A stretch of 64,000 bases of DNA, taken from contig NZ_JOAJ01000005.1 in NCBI RefSeq assembly GCF_000720425.1, positions 620,001-684,000 on the forward strand, read 5' to 3'. Positions 7,943 to 17,471 of this stretch are shown piece after piece. A program made the position numbers and the translations under genes. The number at the start of each line of letters is the position of its first letter. The first letter of the stretch is position 1. Origin of the DNA: Nocardia rhamnosiphila NBRC 108938. GTDB taxonomy: Bacteria; Actinomycetota; Actinomycetes; Mycobacteriales; Mycobacteriaceae. Under the pieces are notes generated by a model. That model did not search any database and was not told the origin of the DNA. It saw only the letters and a list, made by a program, of their open reading frames with translations.

Positions 7943-9073
7943 ATGCCCGGCACAACCGAGTATCCGGTGCAGTTGATCCAGCCCGACGGCGCTCGGGTGC
8001 ACCACCCCGAATATCAGGCCCTGGTCGCCGATATCGGGCCCGATGAACTGCGTCGACTCTACGAAGACCTGGTGGTCACCCGGCGGATCGATACCGAGGC
8101 CGTCGCACTGGCCCGGCAGGGGCAACTCGGCCTCTGGGCGCCGTGTCAGGGACAGGAGGCGGCCCAGGTGGGATCGGCGCACGCACTCCACCCCGACGAC
8201 TATGTGTTCGGCAGCTACCGGGAGAGCGCTGTCGCCTATTGCCGCGGTGTGCGGCCGAGCGCCATCACCAGGATGTGGCGGGGTGTCTCGCATTCCGCCG
8301 GGGATCCGGCGGTGGCCAATATGGCCAACCCGGCGATCGTGGTCGGCGCCCAGGGGTTGCACGCCACCGGTTATGCCTATGCCGCCCACCTCGACGGCGC
8401 CGAGATCGCGACCGTCGCCTATTTCGGGGACGGCGCCACCAGCCAGGGCGATATCGCCGAAGCGCTGACCTTCGCCGCGAGCTGGAGCGCCCCGGTGGTG
8501 TTCTTCTGCCAGAACAATCACTGGGCGATCAGCGAGCCGGTGCAGTTGCAGAGCGCCACCCCGATCGCCCAGCGCGCGATCGGTTACGGGATCCCCGCGA
8601 TCCGGGTGGACGGCAACGATGTGCTGGCCGTACTGGCTGTCACCAGGCAGGCGGTCGCGCGTGCCCGCAGCGGGGGTGGGCCCTCGTTCATCGAGGCCAT
8701 CACCTACCGCATGGGTCCGCATACGACCGCCGACGATCCCACTCGCTACCGCGCCGCGGCCGAGACCGAGGAATGGGCGCGGCGGGACCCGATCCTGCGG
8801 ATGCGGCGGCTACTGGAACGCGAGGGCCTGCTCGACGCCGAGACCCGGCGGCGAGTGGAGGACCGCGCCGACGAGGTCGCCCACCGGATGCGCACCGAGA
8901 CCCTCACCATGGCCGACCCCGAACCCGGGGAACTCTTCGAGCACGTCTACGCGACCGCGCACCGGGGCCTCGACGAGCAGCGCCGGGACTATCTCGCGTA
9001 CCTGGCCGACGACCCGGCCGGGGCGCTCGCCACCGTCGCGCCCACCCCGCGCGAGGAAGGAGTCCGCTCATGA
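7943..9073 (+). CDS. bkdA: Branched-chain 2-oxoacid dehydrogenase E1 component, alpha subunit
   Basis: A 376-residue thiamine-diphosphate enzyme subunit that, with the E1-beta encoded next, decarboxylates branched-chain 2-oxoacids. The TPP/Mg motif GDGATSQGD begins near residue 162 and continues to FFCQNNHWAIS, which is typical. The loop YRMGPHTTADDPTRY matches the HTTADDP loop of branched-chain rather than pyruvate enzymes. Start ATG 7943 has GAGGAGG about 8-10 bases upstream; the longer frame from 7547 runs through the regulator region and is rejected. It overlaps the next gene by ATGA. Confidence 0.9.
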   Translation: MPGTTEYPVQLIQPDGARVHHPEYQALVADIGPDELRRLYEDLVVTRRIDTEAVALARQGQLGLWAPCQGQEAAQVGSAHALHPDDYVFGSYRESAVAYCRGVRPSAITRMWRGVSHSAGDPAVANMANPAIVVGAQGLHATGYAYAAHLDGAEIATVAYFGDGATSQGDIAEALTFAASWSAPVVFFCQNNHWAISEPVQLQSATPIAQRAIGYGIPAIRVDGNDVLAVLAVTRQAVARARSGGGPSFIEAITYRMGPHTTADDPTRYRAAAETEEWARRDPILRMRRLLEREGLLDAETRRRVEDRADEVAHRMRTETLTMADPEPGELFEHVYATAHRGLDEQRRDYLAYLADDPAGALATVAPTPREEGVRS

Positions 9074-10044
9074 TCACCACCTTCGCCGCGGCGCTCAACG
9101 CCGGGCTGCGCAGTGCGCTCGACGAGGATCCGAAAGTGGTGCTGATGGGTGAGGACATCGGCCGGCTCGGCGGCGTCTTCCGGGTCACCGACGCGCTGCA
9201 GAAGGATTTCGGCGACCGCCGCGTGATCGATACTCCGCTGGCGGAGTCGGGGATCATCGGTACCGCGTTCGGGATGGCGCTGCGGGGTTACCGCCCGGTG
9301 TGCGAGATCCAGTTCGACGGGTTCGTGTATCCGGCGTTCGACCAGATCGTCTCCCAGGTCGCCAAGATCCACTACCGGACCCGTGGCGCGGTGCGGGCGC
9401 CGCTGACCATCCGCATCCCGTTCGGGGGCGGCATCGGCTCGGTCGAGCATCATTCCGAATCGCCGGAGGCGTATTTCGCGCACACCGCGGGGTTGCGAGT
9501 GGTGGCGCCGAGTAATCCGGCCGACGCCTTCACCATGATCCGGCAGGCCATCGCCCTGGACGACCCGGTGATCTTCTTCGAACCCAAGCGCCGGTACTGG
9601 GACAAGGCCGAGTTCGACCCGGCCGCCGAACCCGACCTGCCGTTGGACCGGGCCCGGGTGTGCGTGCGCGGGACCGATGCCACCGTGGTCGCCTATGGGG
9701 GCACGGTCGCCACCGCGCTGGCCGCCGCGAAGACGGGCGCCGAGGAAGGCATCTCGCTGGAGGTCGTGGATCTCCGGAGCCTGGCACCGCTGGACGTGGA
9801 CACCGTCGCCGAATCGGTGGACCGGACGGGCCGGCTCATCGTGGTGCACGAGGCGTCGCGCACCGGCGGTATCGGCGCCGAGATCGCCGCCCGGATCACC
9901 GAGCGGTGCTTCTACCGGCTCGAGGCGCCGGTACTGCGGGTCGCCGGGTTCGATATCCCCTACCCTCCGGCTAAGCTCGAGAAGCATCATCTGCCCGACC
10001 CGGATCGGATCCTGGAGGCGGTCGATCGAACGCTTGCCGCCTGA
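9070..10044 (+). CDS. bkdB: Branched-chain 2-oxoacid dehydrogenase E1 component, beta subunit
   Basis: A 324-residue E1-beta subunit of normal length. Conserved blocks are VVLMGEDIGRLGGVFRVT, DTPLAESGIIG, EIQFDGFVYPAFDQI and HHSESPEAYFAHTAGLRVV, with a transketolase C-terminal domain from about residue 200. The ATG overlaps the E1-alpha stop (ATGA), so translation is probably coupled. It forms the alpha2-beta2 E1 enzyme in the cytoplasm and passes the acyl group to the E2 encoded 42 bases further on. Confidence 0.92.
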   Translation: MITTFAAALNAGLRSALDEDPKVVLMGEDIGRLGGVFRVTDALQKDFGDRRVIDTPLAESGIIGTAFGMALRGYRPVCEIQFDGFVYPAFDQIVSQVAKIHYRTRGAVRAPLTIRIPFGGGIGSVEHHSESPEAYFAHTAGLRVVAPSNPADAFTMIRQAIALDDPVIFFEPKRRYWDKAEFDPAAEPDLPLDRARVCVRGTDATVVAYGGTVATALAAAKTGAEEGISLEVVDLRSLAPLDVDTVAESVDRTGRLIVVHEASRTGGIGAEIAARITERCFYRLEAPVLRVAGFDIPYPPAKLEKHHLPDPDRILEAVDRTLAA

Positions 10045-10086
10045 CGTGTGATCCCGCCCTGATGCCAGCCGGAGGTGCCCGAAACC

Positions 10087-11529
10087 GTGGACGACGACGC
10101 CCGCGCCGACGAAGGTCGTGCCGCAGATACCGGCGAGATCCTGGAGTTCCGTCTCCCCGATCTCGGCGAAGGACTCACCGATGCCGAATTCCAGAACTGG
10201 ACGGTGGCGGTGGGCGACGAGATCGCGTTGAACCAGACCATTGCCGAGGTCGAGACCGCGAAAGCGGTGGTCGCGCTACCGTCCCCGTTCGCGGGGACCG
10301 TGGTGGAACTGCTCGCCGAGCCCGGCGAGACCATCGACGTCGGCGCGCCGCTACTCCGGATACGCACGACCGCAACGGAAACGGGCGCCGAGGGGCGGCC
10401 CTCGGTGCTGGTCGGTTACGGCCCGTCGGAGGAGCAGGTCTCGCGGCGGCGGCGCGGTGGGCAGCGCTCCGGCGGTGCGGCCGCACCGCCGGCGGAGCCG
10501 TCCGCGGGCAACGGGATGTCCTACGACGGCGGCGTGATCGGCGGACCACCCGGCGAGACGGCCCGGACGGTGCCGGAGCCACCGGAACACGGGGGTGACC
10601 CGGCGCGTGGAGCCACGGCCGAATCGCAACGGGTGGCCGCGACGCCGGGAGCCCGCAAACTGGCCCGGGAGCTGGGCATAGACCTGTGGTATGTGGCCGG
10701 TTCCGGACCGGAGGGGGCGGTCACCGTCGCGGATGTCCGTGGTGCGGTGCCGGTTTCGGAACCCGATACCCGCGATCGCGGTCCCGGTGACGAGGCCGCG
10801 CCGGCCGGGGAACGGGCCGCCGGGTCGGTCCGGGAGGAGCGCACGCCGATCGCCGGGGTCCGTAAGCGGACCGCGGCGGCCATGGTGACCAGTGCGCGCA
10901 CGATCCCACAGGCCGATACCTCGATCACGGTGGATGTCACGGCCTCGCTGGAGCTGCTGGAACATCTGCGCGCCACCCGATCCTTCGAAGGAATCACCCC
11001 GACCCTGCTCGCGCTGGTGGCGAAATCGGTACTCGCCGCGCTGGCCGAATTTCCCGTGATCAACACCTTCTGGGACGAGGCCAACGGGGAGATCGTCACC
11101 CGGCACTACGTCAACCTGGGTATCGCGGTGGCCGCCCCGCGCGGGCTGCTGGTGCCCAATATCAAGGACGCCCAGACCCTCGGCCTGCGGGAACTGTGCC
11201 GCGAGATCGGGTGGCTGGCCCACACCGCGCGGGACGGCCGGGCGGGCCCGGCCGATCTGCGCGGGGGCACGTTCACCATTTCCAATGTCGGCGTCTTCGG
11301 TGTGGAATCCGGTACGCCGCTGGTCAATCCGGGCGAGGCCGCGATCCTGTGCCTGGGTGCGGTGGTGAAACGGCCGTGGGTATTCCGGGACGAATTGGCG
11401 ATCCGCTCGGTGGTGACACTGACACTGAGTTTCGATCACCGGATGATCGACGGTGAGGCGGCGGCCCGCTTCCTGGCGACCGTCGCCGGCCTGCTGGAGG
11501 ACCCGCTGACGCTGCTCGCCCGGATCTGA
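10087..11529 (+). CDS. bkdC: Branched-chain 2-oxoacid dehydrogenase E2 (dihydrolipoyl acyltransferase)
   Basis: A 480-residue E2. The lipoyl domain is at about 20-95 with the lipoylated Lys59 in VETAKAVV, a Gly/Pro/Arg-rich linker follows, then an E3-binding domain near 180-215 (ATPGARKLARELGI) and a catalytic domain from ~245 to the end. The active-site His451 is in FDHRMIDGE. GTG 10087 has GGAGG 11 bases upstream; GTG 10075 is in frame but directly abuts that GGAGG, so the later start is preferred with moderate certainty. No E3 gene is present, so the complex must share lipoamide dehydrogenase from elsewhere. Confidence 0.9.
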   Translation: MDDDARADEGRAADTGEILEFRLPDLGEGLTDAEFQNWTVAVGDEIALNQTIAEVETAKAVVALPSPFAGTVVELLAEPGETIDVGAPLLRIRTTATETGAEGRPSVLVGYGPSEEQVSRRRRGGQRSGGAAAPPAEPSAGNGMSYDGGVIGGPPGETARTVPEPPEHGGDPARGATAESQRVAATPGARKLARELGIDLWYVAGSGPEGAVTVADVRGAVPVSEPDTRDRGPGDEAAPAGERAAGSVREERTPIAGVRKRTAAAMVTSARTIPQADTSITVDVTASLELLEHLRATRSFEGITPTLLALVAKSVLAALAEFPVINTFWDEANGEIVTRHYVNLGIAVAAPRGLLVPNIKDAQTLGLRELCREIGWLAHTARDGRAGPADLRGGTFTISNVGVFGVESGTPLVNPGEAAILCLGAVVKRPWVFRDELAIRSVVTLTLSFDHRMIDGEAAARFLATVAGLLEDPLTLLARI

Positions 11530-11631
11530 CACCGAAATTCACCCGCGGAAATCCGTGTACGCATGGACTTCGCGGACCGCCCGCGCGTACGGTGGCGAAA
11601 TCTGTTCCAGACCCTTGGACGAGGAGCTGCG

Positions 11632-12447
11632 TTGAACGCGGTATTGATCTCGGCTGAAGAACTCCGGGAATCAACAGAGAAAGATCTGCGCCTGCTGGAT
11701 GTGCGCTGGCAACTCGGCGATCCCGATGGGCCGCAGCATTATCAGAACGGTCATATACCCGGAGCGGTGTTCGTCGACCTGGATACCGAACTCGCCGCCC
11801 TGCCCTCACCCGCCCGCGGCCGGCATCCGCTGCCGGACCCGAGCCGGCTCCAGAAATGCGCGCGCAGCTGGGGTTTGTGCACGGGCGATCCGGTGGTGGT
11901 CTACGACGCGATCGGCGGAATGTCGGCGGCGCGGGCGTGGTGGCTGCTGCGCTGGGCGGGCATCGCCGATGTCCGGATCCTGGACGGCGGGCTCCCGTCG
12001 TGGATCCGGTGCGGCGGCGAATTGGCCACCGGGGTGGAACCCGATCCGGCGCCCGGTGATATCGAATTCCGGCCGGGCCGGCTGCCGGTGATCGACGCCG
12101 ACGCGGTCGCCCGCTGGGAGGGGGTCCTGCTGGATGCCCGCGCGGCCGAGCGCTACCGCGGCGAACAGGAACACCTGGATCCCCGCGCCGGGCACATACC
12201 CGGCGCGATCAGCGCGCCGAGCAGCGAGAACCTCGATCAGGACGGCTGTTTCCTGCCCGAAGACCTGCTGCGCGAGCGGTTCGGTGAGATCGGCGAGGCC
12301 CCGGTCGCGGTGTACTGCGGTTCGGGTGTCACGGCCGCACACGCGATCGCGGCGCTCGCCGTGGTGGGGGTTCAGGCGGCGCTCTATCCGGGTTCTTGGT
12401 CGCAGTGGGCCCACGATCCGAAGCGGCCGGTCGCCACGGGGGTGTAG
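11632..12447 (+). CDS. sseA: Two-domain rhodanese (thiosulfate/3-mercaptopyruvate sulfurtransferase)
   Basis: A 271-residue sulfurtransferase with two rhodanese domains. The inactive N-terminal one is at ~10-130 (LRLLDVRWQLGDP, HIPGAVFVDLDTELA) and the catalytic one at ~145-265 with VYCGSGVTAAHA, the persulfide Cys being about residue 229. The loop after Cys reads GSGVTA, closer to the mercaptopyruvate type (CGSGVTA) than to the thiosulfate type (CRKGVTA). TTG 11632 was chosen because GAGGAG lies 5-10 bases upstream; ATG 11563 would add 23 residues without conservation. The gene symbol is a class assignment. Confidence 0.8.
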   Translation: MNAVLISAEELRESTEKDLRLLDVRWQLGDPDGPQHYQNGHIPGAVFVDLDTELAALPSPARGRHPLPDPSRLQKCARSWGLCTGDPVVVYDAIGGMSAARAWWLLRWAGIADVRILDGGLPSWIRCGGELATGVEPDPAPGDIEFRPGRLPVIDADAVARWEGVLLDARAAERYRGEQEHLDPRAGHIPGAISAPSSENLDQDGCFLPEDLLRERFGEIGEAPVAVYCGSGVTAAHAIAALAVVGVQAALYPGSWSQWAHDPKRPVATGV

Positions 12448-12456
12448 GCCGGATGA

Positions 12457-13167
12457 TCATCCGCAGGTCGCGGCCACCCGGCGCAGCGCCGCGTGGTCGG
12501 CGGCGGTGACCGGCAGCCCGTAGCGCACCGCGACCGTGAGGTAGCGGCCCGCGTAGTAGCAGTGCCCGGGCCGGGACGGCGGTAGCCAGTCCGCGGGTGT
12601 GCCGTCGCTCTTGTCGGTATTGGCCGCGTCATCGGTGGCCTGCAGGTTGTAATCGATATCGTTGGCGAACCGGATCCGCTGCGCGACCGGCCACCCGGCC
12701 GCCCCGAGATCCCAGGCCGCGGCCAGCGGAAAGATGTGGTCGATCGGTATCCGCCGGGCGTTCTCCTTGCTGAACACGATGACGGCGCCGGTGTAGGGGT
12801 CGGCCAGGGTGCCGGACTGTACGACGCACCGGTGGCTGCCGGGCCGGTAGCCGACTCCGGTGAGTTGGCGCGCGAGCACATTGTTCCGGGTATCGCAGCC
12901 GTCCCGGCCGCCGGGGCCGTCGTGGTCGTCGGACCAGGCAGGGCCGAAAACGCACCCCTGCCCGGCCCCGCAGCCACGTTCGTATCCGCCCGGATGCGGG
13001 CGTTGCGGCACCACCCGGACCGCGCCGAGCAACTGTTCGAGCTGCGCCCGCCCCGGACTGCCCGGTGCGGGCCGCTGCCCGGTGACCGCCGCGCATCCGG
13101 CCCCCGAAATCAGTAGCAGAAAGGCGGCACACAGAGCGGTGACCGCGTGAATCGTCCCCCGTGTCAT
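12457..13167 (-). CDS. Secreted lipoprotein with HNH (DUF1524-type) nuclease domain
   Basis: A 236-residue protein. A basic start and hydrophobic core end in the lipobox LISGAGC (Cys about residue 25), so it should be exported and lipid-anchored. The C-terminal half has the DHIFPL His-Asp pair, NDIDYNLQATDDAANTDKSD and the WLPP motif of the DUF1524/HNH endonuclease group common in actinobacteria. Several Cys outside the motif suggest disulfides, which fits an extracytoplasmic location. ATG 13167 is preferred to GTG 13170. It is convergent with the rhodanese gene, 9 bases apart. The natural substrate is unknown. Confidence 0.8.
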   Translation of the reverse strand: MTRGTIHAVTALCAAFLLLISGAGCAAVTGQRPAPGSPGRAQLEQLLGAVRVVPQRPHPGGYERGCGAGQGCVFGPAWSDDHDGPGGRDGCDTRNNVLARQLTGVGYRPGSHRCVVQSGTLADPYTGAVIVFSKENARRIPIDHIFPLAAAWDLGAAGWPVAQRIRFANDIDYNLQATDDAANTDKSDGTPADWLPPSRPGHCYYAGRYLTVAVRYGLPVTAADHAALRRVAATCG

Positions 13168-13217
13168 CACGGATACCGGTATACCGGACCCCTCCGACAG
13201 CTATCGGGGTTCCGGAG

Positions 13218-13580
13218 TCAGAGCCAGGCCCGGGCCAGCAGTTCGTCGTTGTCGACCCGGCTACTGCGAGGAGGGAAGCGCGTGGCGACCAGGGATTCGA
13301 TATGTACTCCGTCGTGACCGATCACCCAGGACCCACTGCTGTCGGTACATTCGGCGATCTTGGCGAAGGCGGTGAGGAGGAAGGTGACCGCCTCTTCGGG
13401 CACGGTGGTGTGGGCCAGACGCTGTGACTCGCCGGGCCGGGACAGGTCCAGCCATACTCCACACTGCCCGTCGAGCCGCATGCCGACGATCTTGTCGGCA
13501 TTCACGAAGGTGAACTTGCGCCGTTCCCACGGGGTCGTCGGCGTGTAGCTCTGCTCGAGAACCTGGAGCAGAATCGTCAT
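13218..13580 (-). CDS. Hypothetical small protein
   Basis: A 120-residue acidic protein I cannot place. Features are PWERRKFTFVNADKIVGMRLD, AHTTVPEEAVTFLLTAFAKIAE and SWVIGHDGVHIESL, giving a mixed beta/alpha profile without membrane segments. ATG 13580 is preceded by GGAGGG at a good distance, so the very long frame that extends to 14447 inside the helicase gene is rejected. It ends 51 bases from the lipoprotein start on the same strand and may be cotranscribed with it. Confidence 0.6.
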   Translation of the reverse strand: MTILLQVLEQSYTPTTPWERRKFTFVNADKIVGMRLDGQCGVWLDLSRPGESQRLAHTTVPEEAVTFLLTAFAKIAECTDSSGSWVIGHDGVHIESLVATRFPPRSSRVDNDELLARAWL

Positions 13581-13899
13581 ACTGCTGCCCTCCGCTTTTC
13601 GATGGCACCGCGGTGCCGGGATGCCGCTGTGTGATGGGACCGCTGCTCGCGGGCCGGGCTGCGCCGGGCGCCGCGCGTGGCCGCCGGAGGCAGCCCGAGC
13701 CGCCCGGCGGGGCTGCGCTCGACGGGAATGGATATCAGCGGTGACCAGCGGATATTTCCCAGTATGTGCCGTCGCGGGGGATAAATCCAGAGACAGCCCG
13801 GGTGCGCCGGGCCGGTATCGCGTCCCCCGGCCCGCGCCGCGGGACGCCGAGGTGGGGGACCGTGCGCGGGCTGTCGCACCCGGCTGATTTGATGGGGCA
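13581..13899. other. Intergenic region upstream of divergent genes
   Basis: About 320 bases between the small minus-strand gene and the helicase. It must hold promoters for both, but I see no convincing consensus promoter, small gene or hairpin in it. Confidence 0.4.
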
Positions 13900-16707
13900 A
13901 TGTTGCACGGACTGTGGTCGCCCGGTTCCGGGCTGCTGCTGTGGCGTGCCGCCGGCGGCGCGGACGGACCGCCCGTGCCGGGGCTGCTCGGGTCGGTACT
14001 GGCCGAATCGCGCTTCCGGCACCGGGCCGAGGTGCTCGTGGTGGACGACGCGGGCACCCGGCGGGAGACGGTGCGGGCGCACGCGCTCGCACCGGGTCCG
14101 GCCGCCGCCGCGCTGCGGCAGCGGTTGCCGGCCGGTGCCGTGGCCGGGGATCTGCGCTTCCTGGGCCATATCGCCCAGGGGATCGAACGCTGGGTGCGGG
14201 CCGGCGCGGTGGTTCCCGAACTACGGCGCGACGACGCCGAATGGTGGGCGCGCTGGCGCTTGTCCGGCGGGTCGGGCCAGCGCGCCTGGCTCGCCGAACT
14301 CGCCGCCCTGCTGCCGCCGGCGCTGCGGGTCGCCGGGCCGCCCGGCGATGTGCTCGACGATATGGTCACCGAGCTCACCGATCCGATGGTGCGGGAACTG
14401 ATCGCGGCGGGTCCGCACCCGCATCCGCTGATACACGGTCTGCGCACGGATGTTCCCGTGGAGACCGGCAGTCATCAGGTGGCCGAGGTGCTGCGGCAGT
14501 GGCGGGAGAGCCGCGTCTCCGACGAGACCGGGCTGGTGCTGCGGCTGCGCGAACCCGACGGGGAGTTCGCCGATACCGCGGACACGTCCGCGCTGTGGCG
14601 CCTCGAGGTCTGCCTGCGGGCCGACGGGACGGCGCCGCGGCCGATCCCGGTTCCCGGTGCGGCCGACGAGGTGCGATCGGGCCTGGAATGGCTGGGCCGG
14701 GCGCAGCGCGCCTATCCCCGGCTGCGCGATGTCCCGGGCGACCCGCACAGCCTCGATCTGCTGCTGCCGACCGAGGTGGTGGCCGATCTGGTCGCGCACG
14801 GTTCGCAGGCGCTGTCGGCCGCGGGTATTCCGCTGCTGCTGCCCAGAGCCTGGAACATCACCGAGCCGAGCCTGCGGCTGCGGGTCGAGGGCGCCGCGGT
14901 ACCCGCCGCCGAGAGCACGGTGGGGCTGGACGGGCTGGTCGGCTACCGGTGGGAACTGGCACTCGGCGACACCGTGTTGTCCCAGGACGAGATGCAGCGG
15001 TTGATCTCGGCCCAGTCCGATCTGGTGCGCCTGCGTGGCGAATGGGTGCAGGCCGATCACACCGTGCTCGCGGCCGCCGCGAAGTTCGTGGCCCTGCACC
15101 ACGGCGACAACGAGATCACCCTCTCCGATCTGATCGGTGAGATCAGCGAGAACCGGGCCGGGGACGTGCCGCTGACCGAGGTCACCGCGAGCGGCTGGCC
15201 CGCCGCGCTCTTCGACCCCGAGCGCCCGGTGGATCCGGTACCCGTGCCCGGACGGTTGAAGGCCCAGTTGCGCCCCTATCAGGAACGTGGCCTGGCCTGG
15301 CTGGCGACCATGAACCGGCTCGGGTGCGGCGCGGTCCTCGCCGACGATATGGGTCTGGGTAAGACGGTCCAGGTGCTGGCCCTGCTGCTGCACGAACGCG
15401 AGGGTGACCGCGCACCCGGGCCGACCGTGCTGGTGTGCCCGATGTCGGTGGTCGGCAACTGGCAGCGCGAAGCCGAACGGTTCGCGCCCGACCTGCGGGT
15501 CCTGGTGCACCACGGCCCCGGGCGCACACAGGGCCGTGACCTCGACGCGGCGGTGGCCGCAGCGGATCTGGTGGTCACCACCTACGCACTGCTCGCCCGC
15601 GATATCGCCGAGCTGTCCCGGCAGCAGTGGGAACGGGTGGTGCTCGACGAAGCCCAGCACATCAAGAACGCGGCGACCCGGCAGGCCCGGTCCGCCCGGG
15701 CGCTGCCCGCCCGGCACCGGCTGGCGCTCACCGGTACGCCGGTGGAGAACCGGCTGGAAGAACTCCGCTCGATCTTCGATTTCGCGGTACCGAAACTACT
15801 GGGCAGCCCGCAGACCTTCCGGGCCCGCTTCGCCGTACCGATCGAGCGGGAGAACGACGAGAACGCGGTGGCCCGGTTGCGCACCGTGACCTCCCCGTTC
15901 CTGTTGCGCCGGGTGAAAACCGATCCCGCCGTGATCAGCGATCTGCCGGACAAACTCGAGATGACCGTCCGGGCCAACCTCACCGTCGAACAGGCCGCGC
16001 TGTATCAGGCGGTGGTCGAGGATATGCTCGAGAAACTGCGCGATGCCAAGGGAATGGCCCGTAAGGGTGCGGTGCTCGGCGCGCTCACCCGATTGAAGCA
16101 GGTCTGCAATCACCCCGCGCATTTCCTCGGCGACTCCTCCGCGGTGCTGCGGCGCGGCGCCCACCGATCCGGCAAGCTGGCGCTGGTCGAGGATGTGCTC
16201 GACGCCGTCCTGGCCGAGGGGGAGAAGGCGCTGCTGTTCACCCAGTTCCGCGAGTTCGGCGAGCTCATCGTCCCGTACCTCGCCGAACGGTTCGGTGGCG
16301 AGATCCCGTTCCTGCACGGTGGAGTCGCCAAGAAACGACGTGACGGGATGGTCGCGGCGTTTCAGGGTGCGGGGGGCCCGCCGATCATGCTGCTCTCGCT
16401 CAAGGCCGGGGGTACCGGACTGAATCTGACCGCCGCCAATCATGTCGTGCATCTGGATCGCTGGTGGAATCCGGCCGTGGAGAACCAGGCGACCGACCGC
16501 GCGTTCCGGATCGGGCAGCGCCGGGCGGTGCAGGTGCGCAAACTGGTCTGCGTCGACACCATCGAGGAACGTATCGACGAGATGATCACGGGTAAGAGCG
16601 AACTCGCCGATCTGGCGGTCGGGGTCGGCGAGAACTGGATCACCGAACTCGGCAACGACGACCTGGCCCGGCTGTTCACCCTCGGCGCCGAGGCGGTGGG
16701 TGAGTAA
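13900..16707 (+). CDS. SNF2/Rad54-family DEAD/DEAH helicase (HelZ-like)
   Basis: A 935-residue SNF2-type ATPase. Residues ~1-440 are an actinobacterial N-terminal extension (SNF2_N-associated), and the helicase core begins near 455 (LRPYQERGLAWL). Motif I is DDMGLGKTVQ at ~482, motif II DEAQHIKNA at ~583, motif III ALTGTPVENR, motif V SLKAGGTGLNLT and motif VI DRAFRIGQ. It should translocate on double-stranded DNA or remodel nucleoprotein. The stop overlaps the start of the SWIM protein by one base (TAATG), a pairing widespread in actinobacteria and suggesting a shared function. Its cellular role is not established; repair or transcription-associated remodelling are both possible. Confidence 0.9.
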   Translation: MLHGLWSPGSGLLLWRAAGGADGPPVPGLLGSVLAESRFRHRAEVLVVDDAGTRRETVRAHALAPGPAAAALRQRLPAGAVAGDLRFLGHIAQGIERWVRAGAVVPELRRDDAEWWARWRLSGGSGQRAWLAELAALLPPALRVAGPPGDVLDDMVTELTDPMVRELIAAGPHPHPLIHGLRTDVPVETGSHQVAEVLRQWRESRVSDETGLVLRLREPDGEFADTADTSALWRLEVCLRADGTAPRPIPVPGAADEVRSGLEWLGRAQRAYPRLRDVPGDPHSLDLLLPTEVVADLVAHGSQALSAAGIPLLLPRAWNITEPSLRLRVEGAAVPAAESTVGLDGLVGYRWELALGDTVLSQDEMQRLISAQSDLVRLRGEWVQADHTVLAAAAKFVALHHGDNEITLSDLIGEISENRAGDVPLTEVTASGWPAALFDPERPVDPVPVPGRLKAQLRPYQERGLAWLATMNRLGCGAVLADDMGLGKTVQVLALLLHEREGDRAPGPTVLVCPMSVVGNWQREAERFAPDLRVLVHHGPGRTQGRDLDAAVAAADLVVTTYALLARDIAELSRQQWERVVLDEAQHIKNAATRQARSARALPARHRLALTGTPVENRLEELRSIFDFAVPKLLGSPQTFRARFAVPIERENDENAVARLRTVTSPFLLRRVKTDPAVISDLPDKLEMTVRANLTVEQAALYQAVVEDMLEKLRDAKGMARKGAVLGALTRLKQVCNHPAHFLGDSSAVLRRGAHRSGKLALVEDVLDAVLAEGEKALLFTQFREFGELIVPYLAERFGGEIPFLHGGVAKKRRDGMVAAFQGAGGPPIMLLSLKAGGTGLNLTAANHVVHLDRWWNPAVENQATDRAFRIGQRRAVQVRKLVCVDTIEERIDEMITGKSELADLAVGVGENWITELGNDDLARLFTLGAEAVGE

Positions 16708-17471
16708 TGGCCGACTTCGGCGAGTACGGCAGGCGCCGAGCCGTTTCCGGTGGTGTCGGCGCGCGCAGCCGGCGCGGCGCCTTCGCCCGCACCTTCTGGG
16801 GCAAGGCCTTCGTGGAGGTGGTCGAGCGGCTCGCCGAACCCGGTCGGCTCGCCCGCGGCCGCACCTATGCCCGGGCGGGGCAGGTGGTGAGTTACCGGAT
16901 CGAGCCCGGTGTCGTGGCCGCCGAGGTGCAGGGCAGCCAGCCGCGCCCGTTCGCCACGACCTGCGATTTCCGGCGGCTGCGCGACGAGGAGGTGGAGCTG
17001 CTGGTCGAGCTGATCCGGGGCTCGCCCGGCATGCTCGCCCGCGTGGTCTCCGGGGATCTGCCCCGCGAACTCGCACCCCACCTGCTCCCGGAGACCGCGG
17101 CCGATATCGATTTCGGATGCACCTGCCCGGATCCCGGGTGGCCGTGTAAACACGCGGTCGCGGTCGCCTGTCTGCTCGCCGAACGCTTCGACGACCATCC
17201 GCGGGATCTGCTGACCCTGCGTGGGCTGAGCCTGGACACCCTGATCAGCGGGGTCGAGGCGGCGGCGCCGGAGGGGGAAGAGTTCGCCGACCCCTACGGC
17301 GAGAGTCTGGAACTGCCCGCACTGCCGGCACCGGAGATCCGCCCGGCCCCCGACGATCTGGATCCGGCGCTGCTGCGGCGGGCCCTGCGCATGCTGTCCG
17401 CGGACGAGTCGACGGCGGCGGAGGCGGGGCGGGCGCTGGTGGCCGTGTACTCGGCGCTGACCGGCCGCTAG
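16707..17471 (+). CDS. SWIM zinc-finger protein, partner of the SNF2 helicase
   Basis: A 254-residue protein with a SWIM motif CTCPDPGWPCKH near residues 141-152, matching CxCx(n)CxH zinc ligands. The N-terminal ~130 residues (FWGKAFVEVVERLAEPGRL, RGRTYARAGQVVSY) match the common N-terminus of SWIM proteins next to SNF2 helicases. Zinc binding could support DNA or protein contacts. Translation is coupled through the TAATG overlap with the helicase. Its end overlaps the convergent isochorismatase-like gene by four bases. Confidence 0.88.
   Translation: MADFGEYGRRRAVSGGVGARSRRGAFARTFWGKAFVEVVERLAEPGRLARGRTYARAGQVVSYRIEPGVVAAEVQGSQPRPFATTCDFRRLRDEEVELLVELIRGSPGMLARVVSGDLPRELAPHLLPETAADIDFGCTCPDPGWPCKHAVAVACLLAERFDDHPRDLLTLRGLSLDTLISGVEAAAPEGEEFADPYGESLELPALPAPEIRPAPDDLDPALLRRALRMLSADESTAAEAGRALVAVYSALTGR

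Noticed and set aside
8143..9069. Upstream 309 codons of the frame that contains bkdB
   Set aside because: They overlap bkdA in another frame with Arg/Gly-rich translation; the true start is ATG 9070.
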